Assembly (NCBI GenBank): GCA_949282135.1
Contig: CASDOR010000006.1
Location: forward strand, 1 to 64,000
Source of the DNA: an uncultured Christensenella sp.
GTDB lineage: Bacteria; Bacillota; Clostridia; Christensenellales; UBA1242
Direction: 5' to 3'
Length of the DNA stretch: 64,000 nucleotides
Shown: in pieces, positions 26,967 through 35,629 of the stretch
Numbering within the stretch: the first letter of the stretch is position 1
How the letters are laid out: every line of letters starts with the position of its first letter
Translations under genes and position numbers: made by a program
Notes under the pieces: generated by a model
The model's database searches: none
What the model was told of the DNA's origin: nothing
What the model saw: the letters and a program-made list of their open reading frames with translations, nothing else

Positions 26967-27248
26967 CGTAGTGAAAATAATAAGAATACCTGTTAGGATA
27001 AACATTTTAAAAATAGCTTAACGTAGTGAAAATAACAAAAATGCCTGTCAGGGTACACGTTTTAAAAATAGGTTATCGTAGTGAAATAAGAAGAGTACCA
27101 GTCAGGTTACACGTTTTAAAAATAGTTTATCGTAGTGAAATAAGAAGAGTACCAGACAGGGTACACGTTTTAAAAATAGTCTATCGTAGTGAAATAAGAA
27201 GAGTACCAGACAGGGTAAACGTTTTAAAAATAGCTTAACGTAGTGAAA
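26967..27248. repeat. 54/55-bp tandem repeat, five copies plus a partial
   Basis: Each copy starts with CGTAGTGAAA and contains AGAGTACCAG, ACAGGGTACACGTTTTAA and AAATAG. Copies start at 26967, 27022, 27077, 27131, 27185 and 27239 (partial), so the period is 55, 55, 54, 54, 54. The last copies are nearly identical and the first is most diverged, which fits expansion from the right. There are no unique spacers, so it is not a CRISPR. Confidence 0.9.
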
Positions 27249-27254
27249 ACAAGT

Positions 27255-27344
27255 GCCAACGGAAGTGAAAATTTTATAAATATAAAATTTTCTGAAAAAA
27301 CTTTGTTTTTTCTTAAGCGGTTTCACCGCTTAACTTCCGTTGGC
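27255..27344. other. Perfect four-stem (cloverleaf) inverted-repeat structure
   Basis: An outer 12-bp stem (27255-27266 with 27333-27344, GCCAACGGAAGT and its complement) encloses three perfect hairpins packed end to end: a 12-bp stem at 27267-27292, a 7-bp stem at 27294-27312 and a 9-bp stem at 27313-27333. All pairs are Watson-Crick. A T-rich stretch (GTTTTTATTTTG) follows, so termination of a plus-strand RNA is possible. It is not a tRNA: no T-arm or anticodon pattern. It could be a structured RNA, a composite terminator or an element end. Confidence 0.6.
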
Positions 27345-27784
27345 GTTTTTATTTTGTCGTTTTAAATAAGATGTCTTTTTTATCTATTTTAGCTAACTCC
27401 ACTAATTTAGCTAGCTGTTTTTTTCTCTGCCTTTAATTTGCAATTATAACTATTTTTTTAGTGACTATAAGCTGTGACTGACAAGACCAGTTTTTTATGA
27501 CTACTCCTTTGTTAATTTAACAAATAAAATTATTTTTGCATATTATCTTGTAGTTAAAGAATACATACTTTAAATTTTTAAAGAAAAGTGCTTTAACTGA
27601 TTTAAAAACAAAATAAACTGTTAAAAGAAGTATCAAACTTTACATATATAGTTAAAATTTTAGATGTTCTAGTTCAAGCTTTTAAAGTTTATTTTAAGAA
27701 GGCTTTTACTTGTGAAAAAAAATTTTTTCGTAAGAAAAGTTCATTTAAGATAATCAAGAAGAAAAAAGGAGGGTATTATTTTAA

Positions 27785-28435
27785 ATGTCATTTTATACAT
27801 GTAATCGAACGGGTAATTGTCCAGGTGCAGTTTCTGGTAATCCACTAAATGGAATTTGTGAAAAAGCATGTATTCAAGTAGATAAAGTACTTGATGCTGG
27901 AATGAGACAAATACAAGAAAGTAACGTTCAAGTAACACTTACAAATCAGACTCCACCAAATCCTGTAACACCACTTACATTTGTTAGTGCTGTGACAAAT
28001 GGGGACACTACAATCACAAATTTAGTAGTTGAAAGACTAACAGATAAGCCAAATTTTGCGAGAGTTAGTTTTGATGCAAATGTTCCAATTATTGTAACAT
28101 ATACCGATGCAAACGGGGTAACTGGAACAGGAACTTCTACTTTAGTTATTCCAAACGATATTGTGCTATTTATTCCACAACCATCAATTGTTCCTTATAG
28201 AATTGAGGTCTTTGGTGCAATGTCAAGTCCAATAGGTACTTATGTTTCAGGTTCTACTTTCTCAATTAGTGCTTGCGTAACACTTATTACACGTGTTCTT
28301 GTTAGGTCTGAAGTGTTAGTACCAAGTTACGGATATTGTGCTCCACCACCAGCTCAGGAATTTTCTCAAGAAATTTGTAGCGGTGTGTTTGAACTGCCAA
28401 TTTTCCCAACTGCGATACAAAATCAACGTATTTAA
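27785..28435 (+). CDS. Cys-containing protein of possible spore-coat type
   Basis: The 216-residue protein has no signal peptide. Its N-terminus has spaced cysteines (CNRTGNC, GICEKAC), then a helix (VDKVLDAGMRQIQES), a Pro/Thr linker (TPPNPVTPLTF), and beta-rich repeats to the end, closing with APPPAQEFSQEICSG. The protein resembles proteins I associate with clostridial spore coats, but no named family was established. A strong AAGGAGGG ribosome site precedes the ATG, with 8 bases of spacing. It stands alone between long non-coding regions and has its own terminator. Confidence 0.5.
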   Translation: MSFYTCNRTGNCPGAVSGNPLNGICEKACIQVDKVLDAGMRQIQESNVQVTLTNQTPPNPVTPLTFVSAVTNGDTTITNLVVERLTDKPNFARVSFDANVPIIVTYTDANGVTGTGTSTLVIPNDIVLFIPQPSIVPYRIEVFGAMSSPIGTYVSGSTFSISACVTLITRVLVRSEVLVPSYGYCAPPPAQEFSQEICSGVFELPIFPTAIQNQRI

Positions 28436-28931
28436 AGCACAAAAACCACACTAATTTACTTCCACTATTAATTTAATAAATCGAAAAATAATTAAAATGA
28501 ATTTATGTTTTGTAGCTTTGTGTAAGAATAAATCATTTATGATAGGCTTTAAAGCAAGCAATTTAAAAGAAAAATTATTCATTATACAAAACGCCTTTAA
28601 AAAACATGCACTCTAACAAAACTAGAGTGTATGTTTTTTTTAAAAGTAGAGAGTGTATATCTTTAAAAAAAGTCTAATTATTTATCTCTAAAAACTGACG
28701 CATAGTTAAAATTAAAATGATACGAGCTTCTATTATTTTAAATTATTTTTTAAAGTTTTGCTTTTTTAGATATTTATGATACAATATTACATAACTTTAA
28801 AGTTGTTTTTATTTTTAGATAGTTTTACTTTAGTTTGTCTTTTTATTTGTAAGCTCATATTAAGGTAAGTTTTTAGCTATTCTATAAAAGCAATTTTTAT
28901 TAATATTTAGAACAAAAAAGGTGATTATAGT
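28436..28931. other. Intergenic, AT-rich
   Basis: The gap holds the terminator at 28601-28642 and otherwise AT-rich DNA without a recognisable gene or RNA. Confidence 0.5.
28601..28642 (+). terminator. Rho-independent terminator
   Basis: AAAACATGCACTCTA pairs with TAGAGTGTATGTTTT around a 7-base loop and is followed by T8. It lies 165 bases after the coat-like gene. Confidence 0.8.
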
Positions 28932-29606
28932 TTGAAAGTTTTTGCTATTTCAGATTTACATTTGTCGATAAATAATCCAAAGCCTATGGATATCTTTGGA
29001 CCAGTTTGGGATAATTATCTTGATAAGATTATTTTAGATTGGAAGAGTAAGGTAGGTAAGGAGGATGTTGTTTTACTTGCTGGTGACCATAGCTGGGCAA
29101 TGAAACTAGAGGATGCGACTAGCGACCTAGAATTTATCTCATCTCTTCCAGGAATAAAAATACTTATTCGTGGTAATCATGATTATTGGTGGAGTGCTAT
29201 AGGTAAGGTAAGAAGTAAACTTCCTCAAAATATGTACGCACTTCAAAATGATAGTTTAAAAATTGGAAACTACATTTTTTGCGGTACAAGGGGTTGGTCA
29301 CTTGATGATGAAAAACTAGTTAGTAGGGAACTTATTAGACTTGAGATGTCACTAAAAGATGCAATAAAAAAAAGAACAGAAAATGAAAAGATAATTTGTA
29401 TGTTACATTTTCCACCCTTTGATAAATTCTATAATGAAACCGAATTTACTAAACTAATTGAAAAATATAATGTCGACTTTGTAGTTTATGGTCATTTACA
29501 TTTACCATCAAATAAAAATGCTAAAAAGGTCATTATTCATAATAATGTTAAATATTTTTTAACCTCATGTGACATATTAAATAATACTTTAACTGAAATT
29601 ATATAA
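28932..29606 (+). CDS. Metallophosphoesterase
   Basis: The 224-residue protein is a calcineurin-like phosphoesterase: DLHLS near residue 7, LAGDHSW at about 50, RGNHDYWW at about 80, and the C-terminal FVVYGHLHLPS with the metal-binding GHxH. The start is a TTG with an AAAGGTG site 8 bases upstream. It is a single gene, close to a family of small cytosolic phosphoesterases of unknown substrate in Firmicutes. A terminator follows. Confidence 0.85.
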   Translation: MKVFAISDLHLSINNPKPMDIFGPVWDNYLDKIILDWKSKVGKEDVVLLAGDHSWAMKLEDATSDLEFISSLPGIKILIRGNHDYWWSAIGKVRSKLPQNMYALQNDSLKIGNYIFCGTRGWSLDDEKLVSRELIRLEMSLKDAIKKRTENEKIICMLHFPPFDKFYNETEFTKLIEKYNVDFVVYGHLHLPSNKNAKKVIIHNNVKYFLTSCDILNNTLTEII

Positions 29607-29820
29607 TTATTTTTATAACTTGATTTTAAATTCTTTTAAATTATTTTAACTAAGCTAAAGCTTGCCTTAATTAATTTTAAATTAATTCTAAGCCAATTTT
29701 AAACTAATTCTAACTTAAGCCTAAACTAATTTTTAGCTAATTTTATAGCTAAATTTTAATGTTAATTTATAACTAAATCCTAGTATTTATACGTTTTACT
29801 AGTAAATATATAAGCTTTTT

Positions 29821-29857
29821 ACTCATGACTTTGTTTAAAAAAGTCATGAGTTTTTTA
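29821..29857 (+). terminator. Rho-independent terminator
   Basis: A perfect 11-bp stem (ACTCATGACTT with AAGTCATGAGT, 9-base loop) followed by T6. Confidence 0.85.
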
Positions 29858-29957
29858 TTGTTTCGTAATTTGTAATTATCATACTTTTTCTTACTTAAAT
29901 ACTTTAAAGGTGGTCAAAAATACTAGTCAAAATGCACAAATTTTATAAAAATGGGCA

Positions 29958-29999
29958 TAAAGTGGTTAAAAGTGGTTGGAAGTGGTCAAAAATTATGAT
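29958..29999 (+). promoter_or_regulatory. MraZ operator boxes over the mraZ promoter
   Basis: Three direct repeats of AAAGTGGTT type (AAAGTGGTTA, AAAGTGGTTG, GAAGTGGTCA) occur every 10 bases from 29959 to 29988. The -10 is TATGAT (29994-29999). MraZ is known to bind three or more such boxes with TGGG- or GTGG-like cores and to repress its own operon. The boxes cover the -35 position. A related AAAGGTGGTCA lies at 29905-29915. Confidence 0.85.
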
Positions 30000-30033
30000 A
30001 AAATGAGGCTCGTAGAAGGAGGGGACTATAAAG

Positions 30034-30465
30034 TTGTTCTTAGGTGAGTATGATTATAAAATAGATAATAAGAACAGGTTTCGACTTCCATCAAAATTCA
30101 AAAAAGAGATAGAGGGTAATCTTGTCCTCACAAAAGGAAATGATGGATGTATTTTTATACTCACTGCCGAGGAATTTAAGGCTTTAGTTAAAAAGTCTAG
30201 CGAACTTCCAATGTTTGATAGCAGTTTGCAAAGACCTCTTAGACTTTTGTATTCGTCTGCTAGCGAACTTGAAGAGGACAATCAAGGTAGATACCTTCTT
30301 CCAAGTAATCTCAAAAATTATGCTAAGATAGATAAGGATGTTGTTTTTGTTGGGGTTGGCACACGTATTGAGATGTGGAGTAAAGACGCGTGGGAACAAT
30401 ATTCTATGCGTGAAGATGAAAGTTTTGACGATTTAGTTAAAGGGCTTAGCGATTATGGAATTTAA
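30034..30465 (+). CDS. mraZ: Transcriptional regulator MraZ
   Basis: MraZ is the autorepressor at the head of the division and cell-wall (dcw) cluster. The 143-residue protein has two AbrB-like repeats: FLGEYDYKIDNKNRFRLPSKF near the start and the second around EDNQGRYLLPSNL. The start is a TTG with an AGAAGGAGGGG site. It overlaps rsmH by 11 bases. Confidence 0.95.
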   Translation: MFLGEYDYKIDNKNRFRLPSKFKKEIEGNLVLTKGNDGCIFILTAEEFKALVKKSSELPMFDSSLQRPLRLLYSSASELEEDNQGRYLLPSNLKNYAKIDKDVVFVGVGTRIEMWSKDAWEQYSMREDESFDDLVKGLSDYGI

Positions 30466-31390
30466 ACATGTGCCAATAATGCTAGACGAATGTGTGCTAG
30501 GGCTAAATATTAAAGAAGATGGTGTGTATGTAGATGCGACAATAGGTGGGGCTGGACATTCTATAGAAATTGCAAAACGACTAAATCAAAATGGAGTACT
30601 TATAGGTATTGATAAAGACGAGACTGCTGTTTCGGTAAGTAAACAAAGACTAAAAGACGCAAAGTGCAAAGTTATTATTGTTCATGACGATTTTAGAAAC
30701 ATAAAAAGCATACTTGAAAATCTTAACATAAAAAAAGTTGATGGTATTTTAGCTGACTTAGGTGTATCAAGTTATCAGATTGACGAGGCAAGTCGCGGAT
30801 TTAGTTATAATAAAGATGCAGGACTTGATATGAGGATGGACAAGACCTCGAGTTTAGATGCAGAAAAAGTTGTCAATACTTATTCAGAAAAAGACCTTGT
30901 CAAAATTCTTTTTGAATATGGAGAGGAGAGATACGCAAGACAAATTGTAAGAAATATCATAAAACATAGACAAATAAAACCTATAAAAACAACCTTAGAA
31001 CTAAGAAAAATTATTGAAGAAAGCGTGCCTAGTTTTGAACTTCACAAAGGTGGAAGTGTTGCTAAAAAAACTTTTCAGGCTCTTAGAATAGAAGTAAATC
31101 ATGAATTAGACGCTTTAGGAAAACTTCTTGATGACATGATTGGACTTTTAAATAAGAATGGAAGAATATGCATAATAACTTTTCACTCACTCGAAGATAG
31201 GCTTGTTAAAAACAAATTTAGTGTAGAAAGTAGGGATTGTATATGTGATAAGTCACTTCCAATTTGTGTTTGTCATCATAAAAAAAATATTAAGATTATT
31301 ACAAAAAAACCTATTGTACCGGGGGAAGAAGAGCTTAAATTAAATTCTAGAAGTAGTTCAAGTAAGCTTAGAATTGCAGAAAAAATATAG
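30455..31390 (+). CDS. rsmH: 16S rRNA (cytosine1402-N4)-methyltransferase
   Basis: RsmH (MraW) methylates C1402 of 16S rRNA. The 311-residue protein has the SAM-binding DATIGGAGHS motif (about 27-36), GIDKDETAV, and the family motifs LADLGVSSYQ and ITFHSLEDRLVK. Cys-rich RDCICDKSLPICVC is also typical. It overlaps mraZ and is followed by the FtsL-position gene. Confidence 0.95.
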   Translation: MEFKHVPIMLDECVLGLNIKEDGVYVDATIGGAGHSIEIAKRLNQNGVLIGIDKDETAVSVSKQRLKDAKCKVIIVHDDFRNIKSILENLNIKKVDGILADLGVSSYQIDEASRGFSYNKDAGLDMRMDKTSSLDAEKVVNTYSEKDLVKILFEYGEERYARQIVRNIIKHRQIKPIKTTLELRKIIEESVPSFELHKGGSVAKKTFQALRIEVNHELDALGKLLDDMIGLLNKNGRICIITFHSLEDRLVKNKFSVESRDCICDKSLPICVCHHKKNIKIITKKPIVPGEEELKLNSRSSSSKLRIAEKI

Positions 31391-31399
31391 GAGGGAAAA

Positions 31400-31972
31400 A
31401 TGGAAAATAAGTCAAGAAATGAGATTTTACTTGAGGAAAAAGTAGACCAAATAGACGATATAAATTTTGATAAAATTTATGACGTTGATGAAGTTGCTGA
31501 GACAAATATAGACAATTTTGACAGTGAAATCATAATAAATGACGAGGAAATCTCAAATAAAAACTCTAAAAACGATGATATTACTTTTTCAATGGAAATT
31601 AAGCCTAACGAGTTTTTAGATACATTCCAAATTGGTCAAGAAGCAAAGATAAAGGCTAGACAAAAAGAAAAAACAAATAATAAACCACTAATTTTTGCTT
31701 TTACTTCTATAATGGCTCTTCTATGCATATTATTTGTATATAATTTGTTTGTGATTAACTCTCTAAGTTTTGCTGCTGGTGAAGCACATGCAACATATAA
31801 TTATACAAATAATGCTAGTGAGACTGAAGAAAACGACTATATCACTTTTAGTAATAATAGTAAAATTGAAATTGAAGACTATTACACAGAAAGTCGCGAA
31901 AAGGAATTACAAACAAATTGGTTTGATAGTGTACTCGATGGGCTGAATAATTTGTTTGGAGGGAAATATTAA
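31400..31972 (+). CDS. Unknown membrane protein at the FtsL position of the dcw cluster
   Basis: The 190-residue protein has an acidic, disordered-looking cytoplasmic part (1-90), one transmembrane helix (about 96-118), and a short, acidic and Asn-rich extracellular part (119-190). The single-pass topology and the place between rsmH and the PBP gene are those of ftsL, but no long coiled coil or FtsL sequence pattern is visible, and the cytoplasmic part is much longer than in FtsL. The AGGAGGG ribosome site is good. It could be a fast-diverging FtsL equivalent. Confidence 0.55.
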   Translation: MENKSRNEILLEEKVDQIDDINFDKIYDVDEVAETNIDNFDSEIIINDEEISNKNSKNDDITFSMEIKPNEFLDTFQIGQEAKIKARQKEKTNNKPLIFAFTSIMALLCILFVYNLFVINSLSFAAGEAHATYNYTNNASETEENDYITFSNNSKIEIEDYYTESREKELQTNWFDSVLDGLNNLFGGKY

Positions 31973-33869
31973 AGTAAAAGTAGAATATTCAACATTGTCA
32001 CTACAAAAGAGGTTATTATCATTTATCTTGATAGTAGCCTTTATTTTTTTTATATTATTTGCGCGTCTTTTCTATCTTCAAATATCAGCCTCAAAACCTA
32101 TGCAAATTCGTGCGGTTGAACAGTGGGTGAGAATGTTGCCATTGACTGCAAAACGTGGACAAATTTTAGATTCAAACGGAAACATTTTATCAATTAGTTA
32201 TACTACATATGACGTTTATATTAGGTCTAGAGAAGTTAAAGATGCTGTAAAAGTATCAAGTTATCTTAGCACCATACTTGATATGAACTTTGAAGATGTT
32301 TATAAACGTGCTATGAACACCGCTGTCTCAGAAAATTTAGTTAAACTACAAATAAGTGAAAATACTGCAAAGTTAATTGTAGAAAAAAATTTTGATGGAG
32401 TGTATGTTGCCGAAAACATACAAAGATACTACCCATATGAAAATTCACTTTCACAGGTCATAGGCTTTTTGACAGCTGATAGTGTGGGGCAAGCAGGACT
32501 TGAAAGCTTTTATCACGACATATTAAAGGGAAAGGACGGAAAATATCTAACTCAAAGTGATGTTAGGGGGCTAACTCTTAATCCGTCACTTAACTACTAT
32601 GTTGAAGCAATAGATGGTCTAGATATAAAACTAAATGTAGATATAAATATACAAAATATTCTAGAAAACACTTTAAATCAAATTGTCATGGACCATAATC
32701 CAAAATCTGCCTCAGCAATCATAATGGACCCAAGTACAAGTAAAATTTTAGGTCTTGCCATTACGCCAAGTTTTGACCTAAACAATGTGCCACGTGATGA
32801 CGTGTCAACACTTATGAAATTGTCAAAAAATATTACAGTTACTGACGTTTATGAGCCGGGGTCGACTTTTAAAATATTCACACTTGCCTGTGCTTTAAGT
32901 GAGGGATTGACTAGTCTTGATGAACATTTTTACTGCCCAGGTTATAGAATAGTAGATGGGGAAAGAATTAAATGTTGGAAAACAACTGGGCACGAGGACC
33001 AAACACTTATTGAGGCGATACAAAATTCTTGTAACTGTTGCTTTATGGATTTAGGACTTAGGGTAGGAAAGGAAAAATTATATGACTATTTAAAATCTTT
33101 TGGTATAGGCAGTAAAACAGGCGTAGATATTGACGGAGAGAGTAGTGGACTACTGCTTGGTGATAGTTTGGTTAAAAATGTAGACCTCGCCCGTATTGCT
33201 TTTGGGCAAACAGTTGCAGTAACTGAGCTTCAATTACTAAATTCATTTTGCTCAATAATTAATGGCGGAAGTCTTAACACTCCAAGTCTACTTAATTCTT
33301 ATTTAGATAACGGAAGCGAAGTATATCAAAATCATACACTTTCTAAAAAAGTTACTTTGTCATGTGAAATATCAGATTTAATTAGATATCTACTTGAAGA
33401 GGCTTTAAGTAAAACTGGAGAAATGACTTTTATAGAAGGCTATCATATAGCAGGCAAAACCGGTACGGCACAAAAATATGGAGAGAATGGGGCAATTTCA
33501 CAGGGTAAGTATGTTTCTAGCTTCTTTGGTTTTATAAATGAAGAAGAGGCGAGTTATGCTTTGCTTTTGTGCGTTGATGAACCAAGTTCCGGTATGTATT
33601 ATGGCAGTGTTGTCGCAAAACCTTACGCAAAGACAATTTTTGAACAAATAATAGATTATAAAAATATTGAGAAATCAGACGAGAGCATTGTGTCAGAAAA
33701 AATAATAACCAAAGACTTTGTGGGTATGAGTGTTAGCAAGGCTTCAGCTTTACTTGACACGCTTAAGCTCTACTATGAAGTAGATGGCGAGGGAGACAAA
33801 GTAATTAGTCAATTCCCACTTGGGGGAACTGAAATTGACGAGTCTGCCACAATACTTTTAAAGACATAA
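31956..33869 (+). CDS. Class B penicillin-binding protein with C-terminal PASTA domain
   Basis: A transpeptidase of the FtsI/SpoVD group that crosslinks peptidoglycan. It has one N-terminal transmembrane helix, a dimerisation domain, and the catalytic motifs STFK (about 303), SCN (about 358) and KTGT (about 503). A PASTA domain (VGMSVSKASALLDTLKLYYEV on) ends it, as in SpoVD. The start is uncertain: TTG at 31956 is the first possible codon but has no ribosome site, while GGAGGG (31958-31963) points to an ATT at 31968 overlapping the previous stop. It may serve division, sporulation or both. Confidence 0.88.
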   Translation: MEGNIKVKVEYSTLSLQKRLLSFILIVAFIFFILFARLFYLQISASKPMQIRAVEQWVRMLPLTAKRGQILDSNGNILSISYTTYDVYIRSREVKDAVKVSSYLSTILDMNFEDVYKRAMNTAVSENLVKLQISENTAKLIVEKNFDGVYVAENIQRYYPYENSLSQVIGFLTADSVGQAGLESFYHDILKGKDGKYLTQSDVRGLTLNPSLNYYVEAIDGLDIKLNVDINIQNILENTLNQIVMDHNPKSASAIIMDPSTSKILGLAITPSFDLNNVPRDDVSTLMKLSKNITVTDVYEPGSTFKIFTLACALSEGLTSLDEHFYCPGYRIVDGERIKCWKTTGHEDQTLIEAIQNSCNCCFMDLGLRVGKEKLYDYLKSFGIGSKTGVDIDGESSGLLLGDSLVKNVDLARIAFGQTVAVTELQLLNSFCSIINGGSLNTPSLLNSYLDNGSEVYQNHTLSKKVTLSCEISDLIRYLLEEALSKTGEMTFIEGYHIAGKTGTAQKYGENGAISQGKYVSSFFGFINEEEASYALLLCVDEPSSGMYYGSVVAKPYAKTIFEQIIDYKNIEKSDESIVSEKIITKDFVGMSVSKASALLDTLKLYYEVDGEGDKVISQFPLGGTEIDESATILLKT

Positions 33870-34107
33870 AGCAAAAAAGAAATATCTTAAAACTCTTTTA
33901 GTTTTAAGAAAAAAATAATAAAGTACTAATAAAAAAGTGTATTTCAAGTTTAAAACAAAAACTAAAAATTACTGACAAAAATTTACTCCAAGTTTAAAAT
34001 AAAAGTTTTAATTGATTATTAAAATTTTAAAGTAATGTTAAGGAATAAATTAATATAATATTAGTGGCTTTAGTTTGTTTTATAAAAAAATAAAAAGTGA
34101 GGTAATT

Positions 34108-35538
34108 ATGAGATTAATAGACCTTTTTAAAGAAAAAGAGATTTTAGATTTTAGGGGAGATACGAACACAGAAATATTATCTTTGTCACAAAAGGCAGAT
34201 AAAAAATGTGAAAGAGGATTATTCTTTTGCATAAAAGGAATTAGTGGTGATGGGCATGATTACATTTTAAAGGCCATCAAAAATGGATGTGTCGCACTCG
34301 TGGTAGAAAGATTTGTTGATAGTGAATTACCTCAGATTTTAGTTAAAAAAGTGCGAAATATTATGCCAGTACTATGCAATAGATTTTATAATAACATTAC
34401 AAAAAAGCTTACCTTTATAGGTATTACTGGCACAAATGGAAAAACTACAACTAGTGAAATTGTATATAACATGCTTTTACTTGATGGTAAGAAGGCAGGA
34501 CTTATTGGAACAAATGGAATAAAGTTTAATGGAGACATCTTCAAAACTCATATGACTACACCTGATACTGTTGATTTGTTTTATTATCTAAATTTGATGA
34601 TGATTAGTGGTATTAAGTATGTTGTAATGGAGGTTTCCGCACATGCAATTAGTCTAAAAAAATTAGAGGGTATTAAGTTTGAAATTGGAGCAATAACAAA
34701 CATATCCGAGGACCATCTTGATTATTTTCATACAATGAAGGATTATTCTTTAACAAAACTCAAGTTTCTTAAGAAAAAATACTGTAAAGTAAGCTTAATT
34801 AATGTTGATGATGAAGTGACAAAACTTTTCACAAAGGTTAAAGGAATAAATTATGTTACATATGGAATAATTAACCCAGCAAAAGTTTTTGCGTGTGACG
34901 AAGTGCAGGAAACAAATGGTATAAAATTTCTTATGAATATTTTTGATAATGTTTTTGATGTAAATTTAAAACTTATTGGAAGATTTAATGTTTATAACGC
35001 ACTTCTTGCAAGCTCTATTGCCAAAATGCTTGGGGTGTCAAACTATGCTATTATAAAAACATTAAATAATCTAAAGCAGGTTGATGGGAGAATGAATGTT
35101 TACTATCTAAAAAATGGGGCAACTGCTGTTATAGATTACGCTCATACTCCGGATGGACTTGAAAAGGTGTTAAAAGAACTTAAAAGTTTATGCGTGGGCA
35201 AACTAATTGTTGTTTTTGGTTGTGGAGGCAATAGAGATAAAATCAAAAGACCTATTATGGGAAAAATTGCAAGTCAATATGCAGATGAAATTATAATCAC
35301 AAATGATAATAGTCGTGATGAAGATAAGCTCATTATTGCAAAAGATATAATAAAGGGAATAGAGGGAAATTTTAGGCTAGAACTAGATAGAGCAAAAGCA
35401 ATTAATTTAGCATTTAATATAAGTCAAGACAAAGACATCATTTTACTTGCAGGCAAAGGGGCTGAAGATTACATGGAGATAAAAGGCAAAAGAATACCTT
35501 TTAGTGATAAAAATGAGATTCTAAAGTATATTAAGTAG
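34108..35538 (+). CDS. murE: UDP-MurNAc-tripeptide ligase
   Basis: MurE adds the third amino acid, usually meso-diaminopimelate, to UDP-MurNAc-Ala-Glu. The ATG at 34108 has a GTGAGGT site; the earlier in-frame TTG at 34075 has none. The 476-residue protein has the P-loop TGTNGKTTTSE, the EVSAHAI motif, and the C-terminal loop DNSRDED where diaminopimelate-specific enzymes usually read DNPR. The Pro to Ser change is small, and Arg is kept, so diaminopimelate is still likely. It is 238 bases from the PBP gene. Confidence 0.92.
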   Translation: MRLIDLFKEKEILDFRGDTNTEILSLSQKADKKCERGLFFCIKGISGDGHDYILKAIKNGCVALVVERFVDSELPQILVKKVRNIMPVLCNRFYNNITKKLTFIGITGTNGKTTTSEIVYNMLLLDGKKAGLIGTNGIKFNGDIFKTHMTTPDTVDLFYYLNLMMISGIKYVVMEVSAHAISLKKLEGIKFEIGAITNISEDHLDYFHTMKDYSLTKLKFLKKKYCKVSLINVDDEVTKLFTKVKGINYVTYGIINPAKVFACDEVQETNGIKFLMNIFDNVFDVNLKLIGRFNVYNALLASSIAKMLGVSNYAIIKTLNNLKQVDGRMNVYYLKNGATAVIDYAHTPDGLEKVLKELKSLCVGKLIVVFGCGGNRDKIKRPIMGKIASQYADEIIITNDNSRDEDKLIIAKDIIKGIEGNFRLELDRAKAINLAFNISQDKDIILLAGKGAEDYMEIKGKRIPFSDKNEILKYIK

Positions 35539-35629
35539 TGAAATTAAATAAAATAATTTTATAGAGAGCAAAAAAAAGGTTATTTAATATTATTTTTTGC
35601 TTTTTTAATAAAATTTGATTGAGGTTAAA

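Larger units (their letters stand above)
26812..27784. other. Long intergenic region with repeat array and structured element
   Basis: No gene was recognised in these 973 bases. They contain the 54-bp tandem array (26967-27248), the four-stem element (27255-27344) and about 430 bases of AT-rich DNA without clear features before the coat-like gene. Confidence 0.6.
29607..30033. other. Intergenic before the dcw cluster
   Basis: From 29640 to 29790 there are degenerate repeats of the type AATTTTAAACTAATTCTAA, about 18-20 bp. A terminator and the MraZ operator follow. Confidence 0.55.

Noticed and set aside
27026-27238. 70-codon ORF with 18-residue repeats
   Set aside because: It is a reading of the 54-bp tandem array; it starts at GTG with no ribosome site, and the 55-bp copies break the frame. 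The periodicity alone keeps it open.
26967-27248. CRISPR array
   Set aside because: The units are contiguous without unique spacers, and no cas genes are near.
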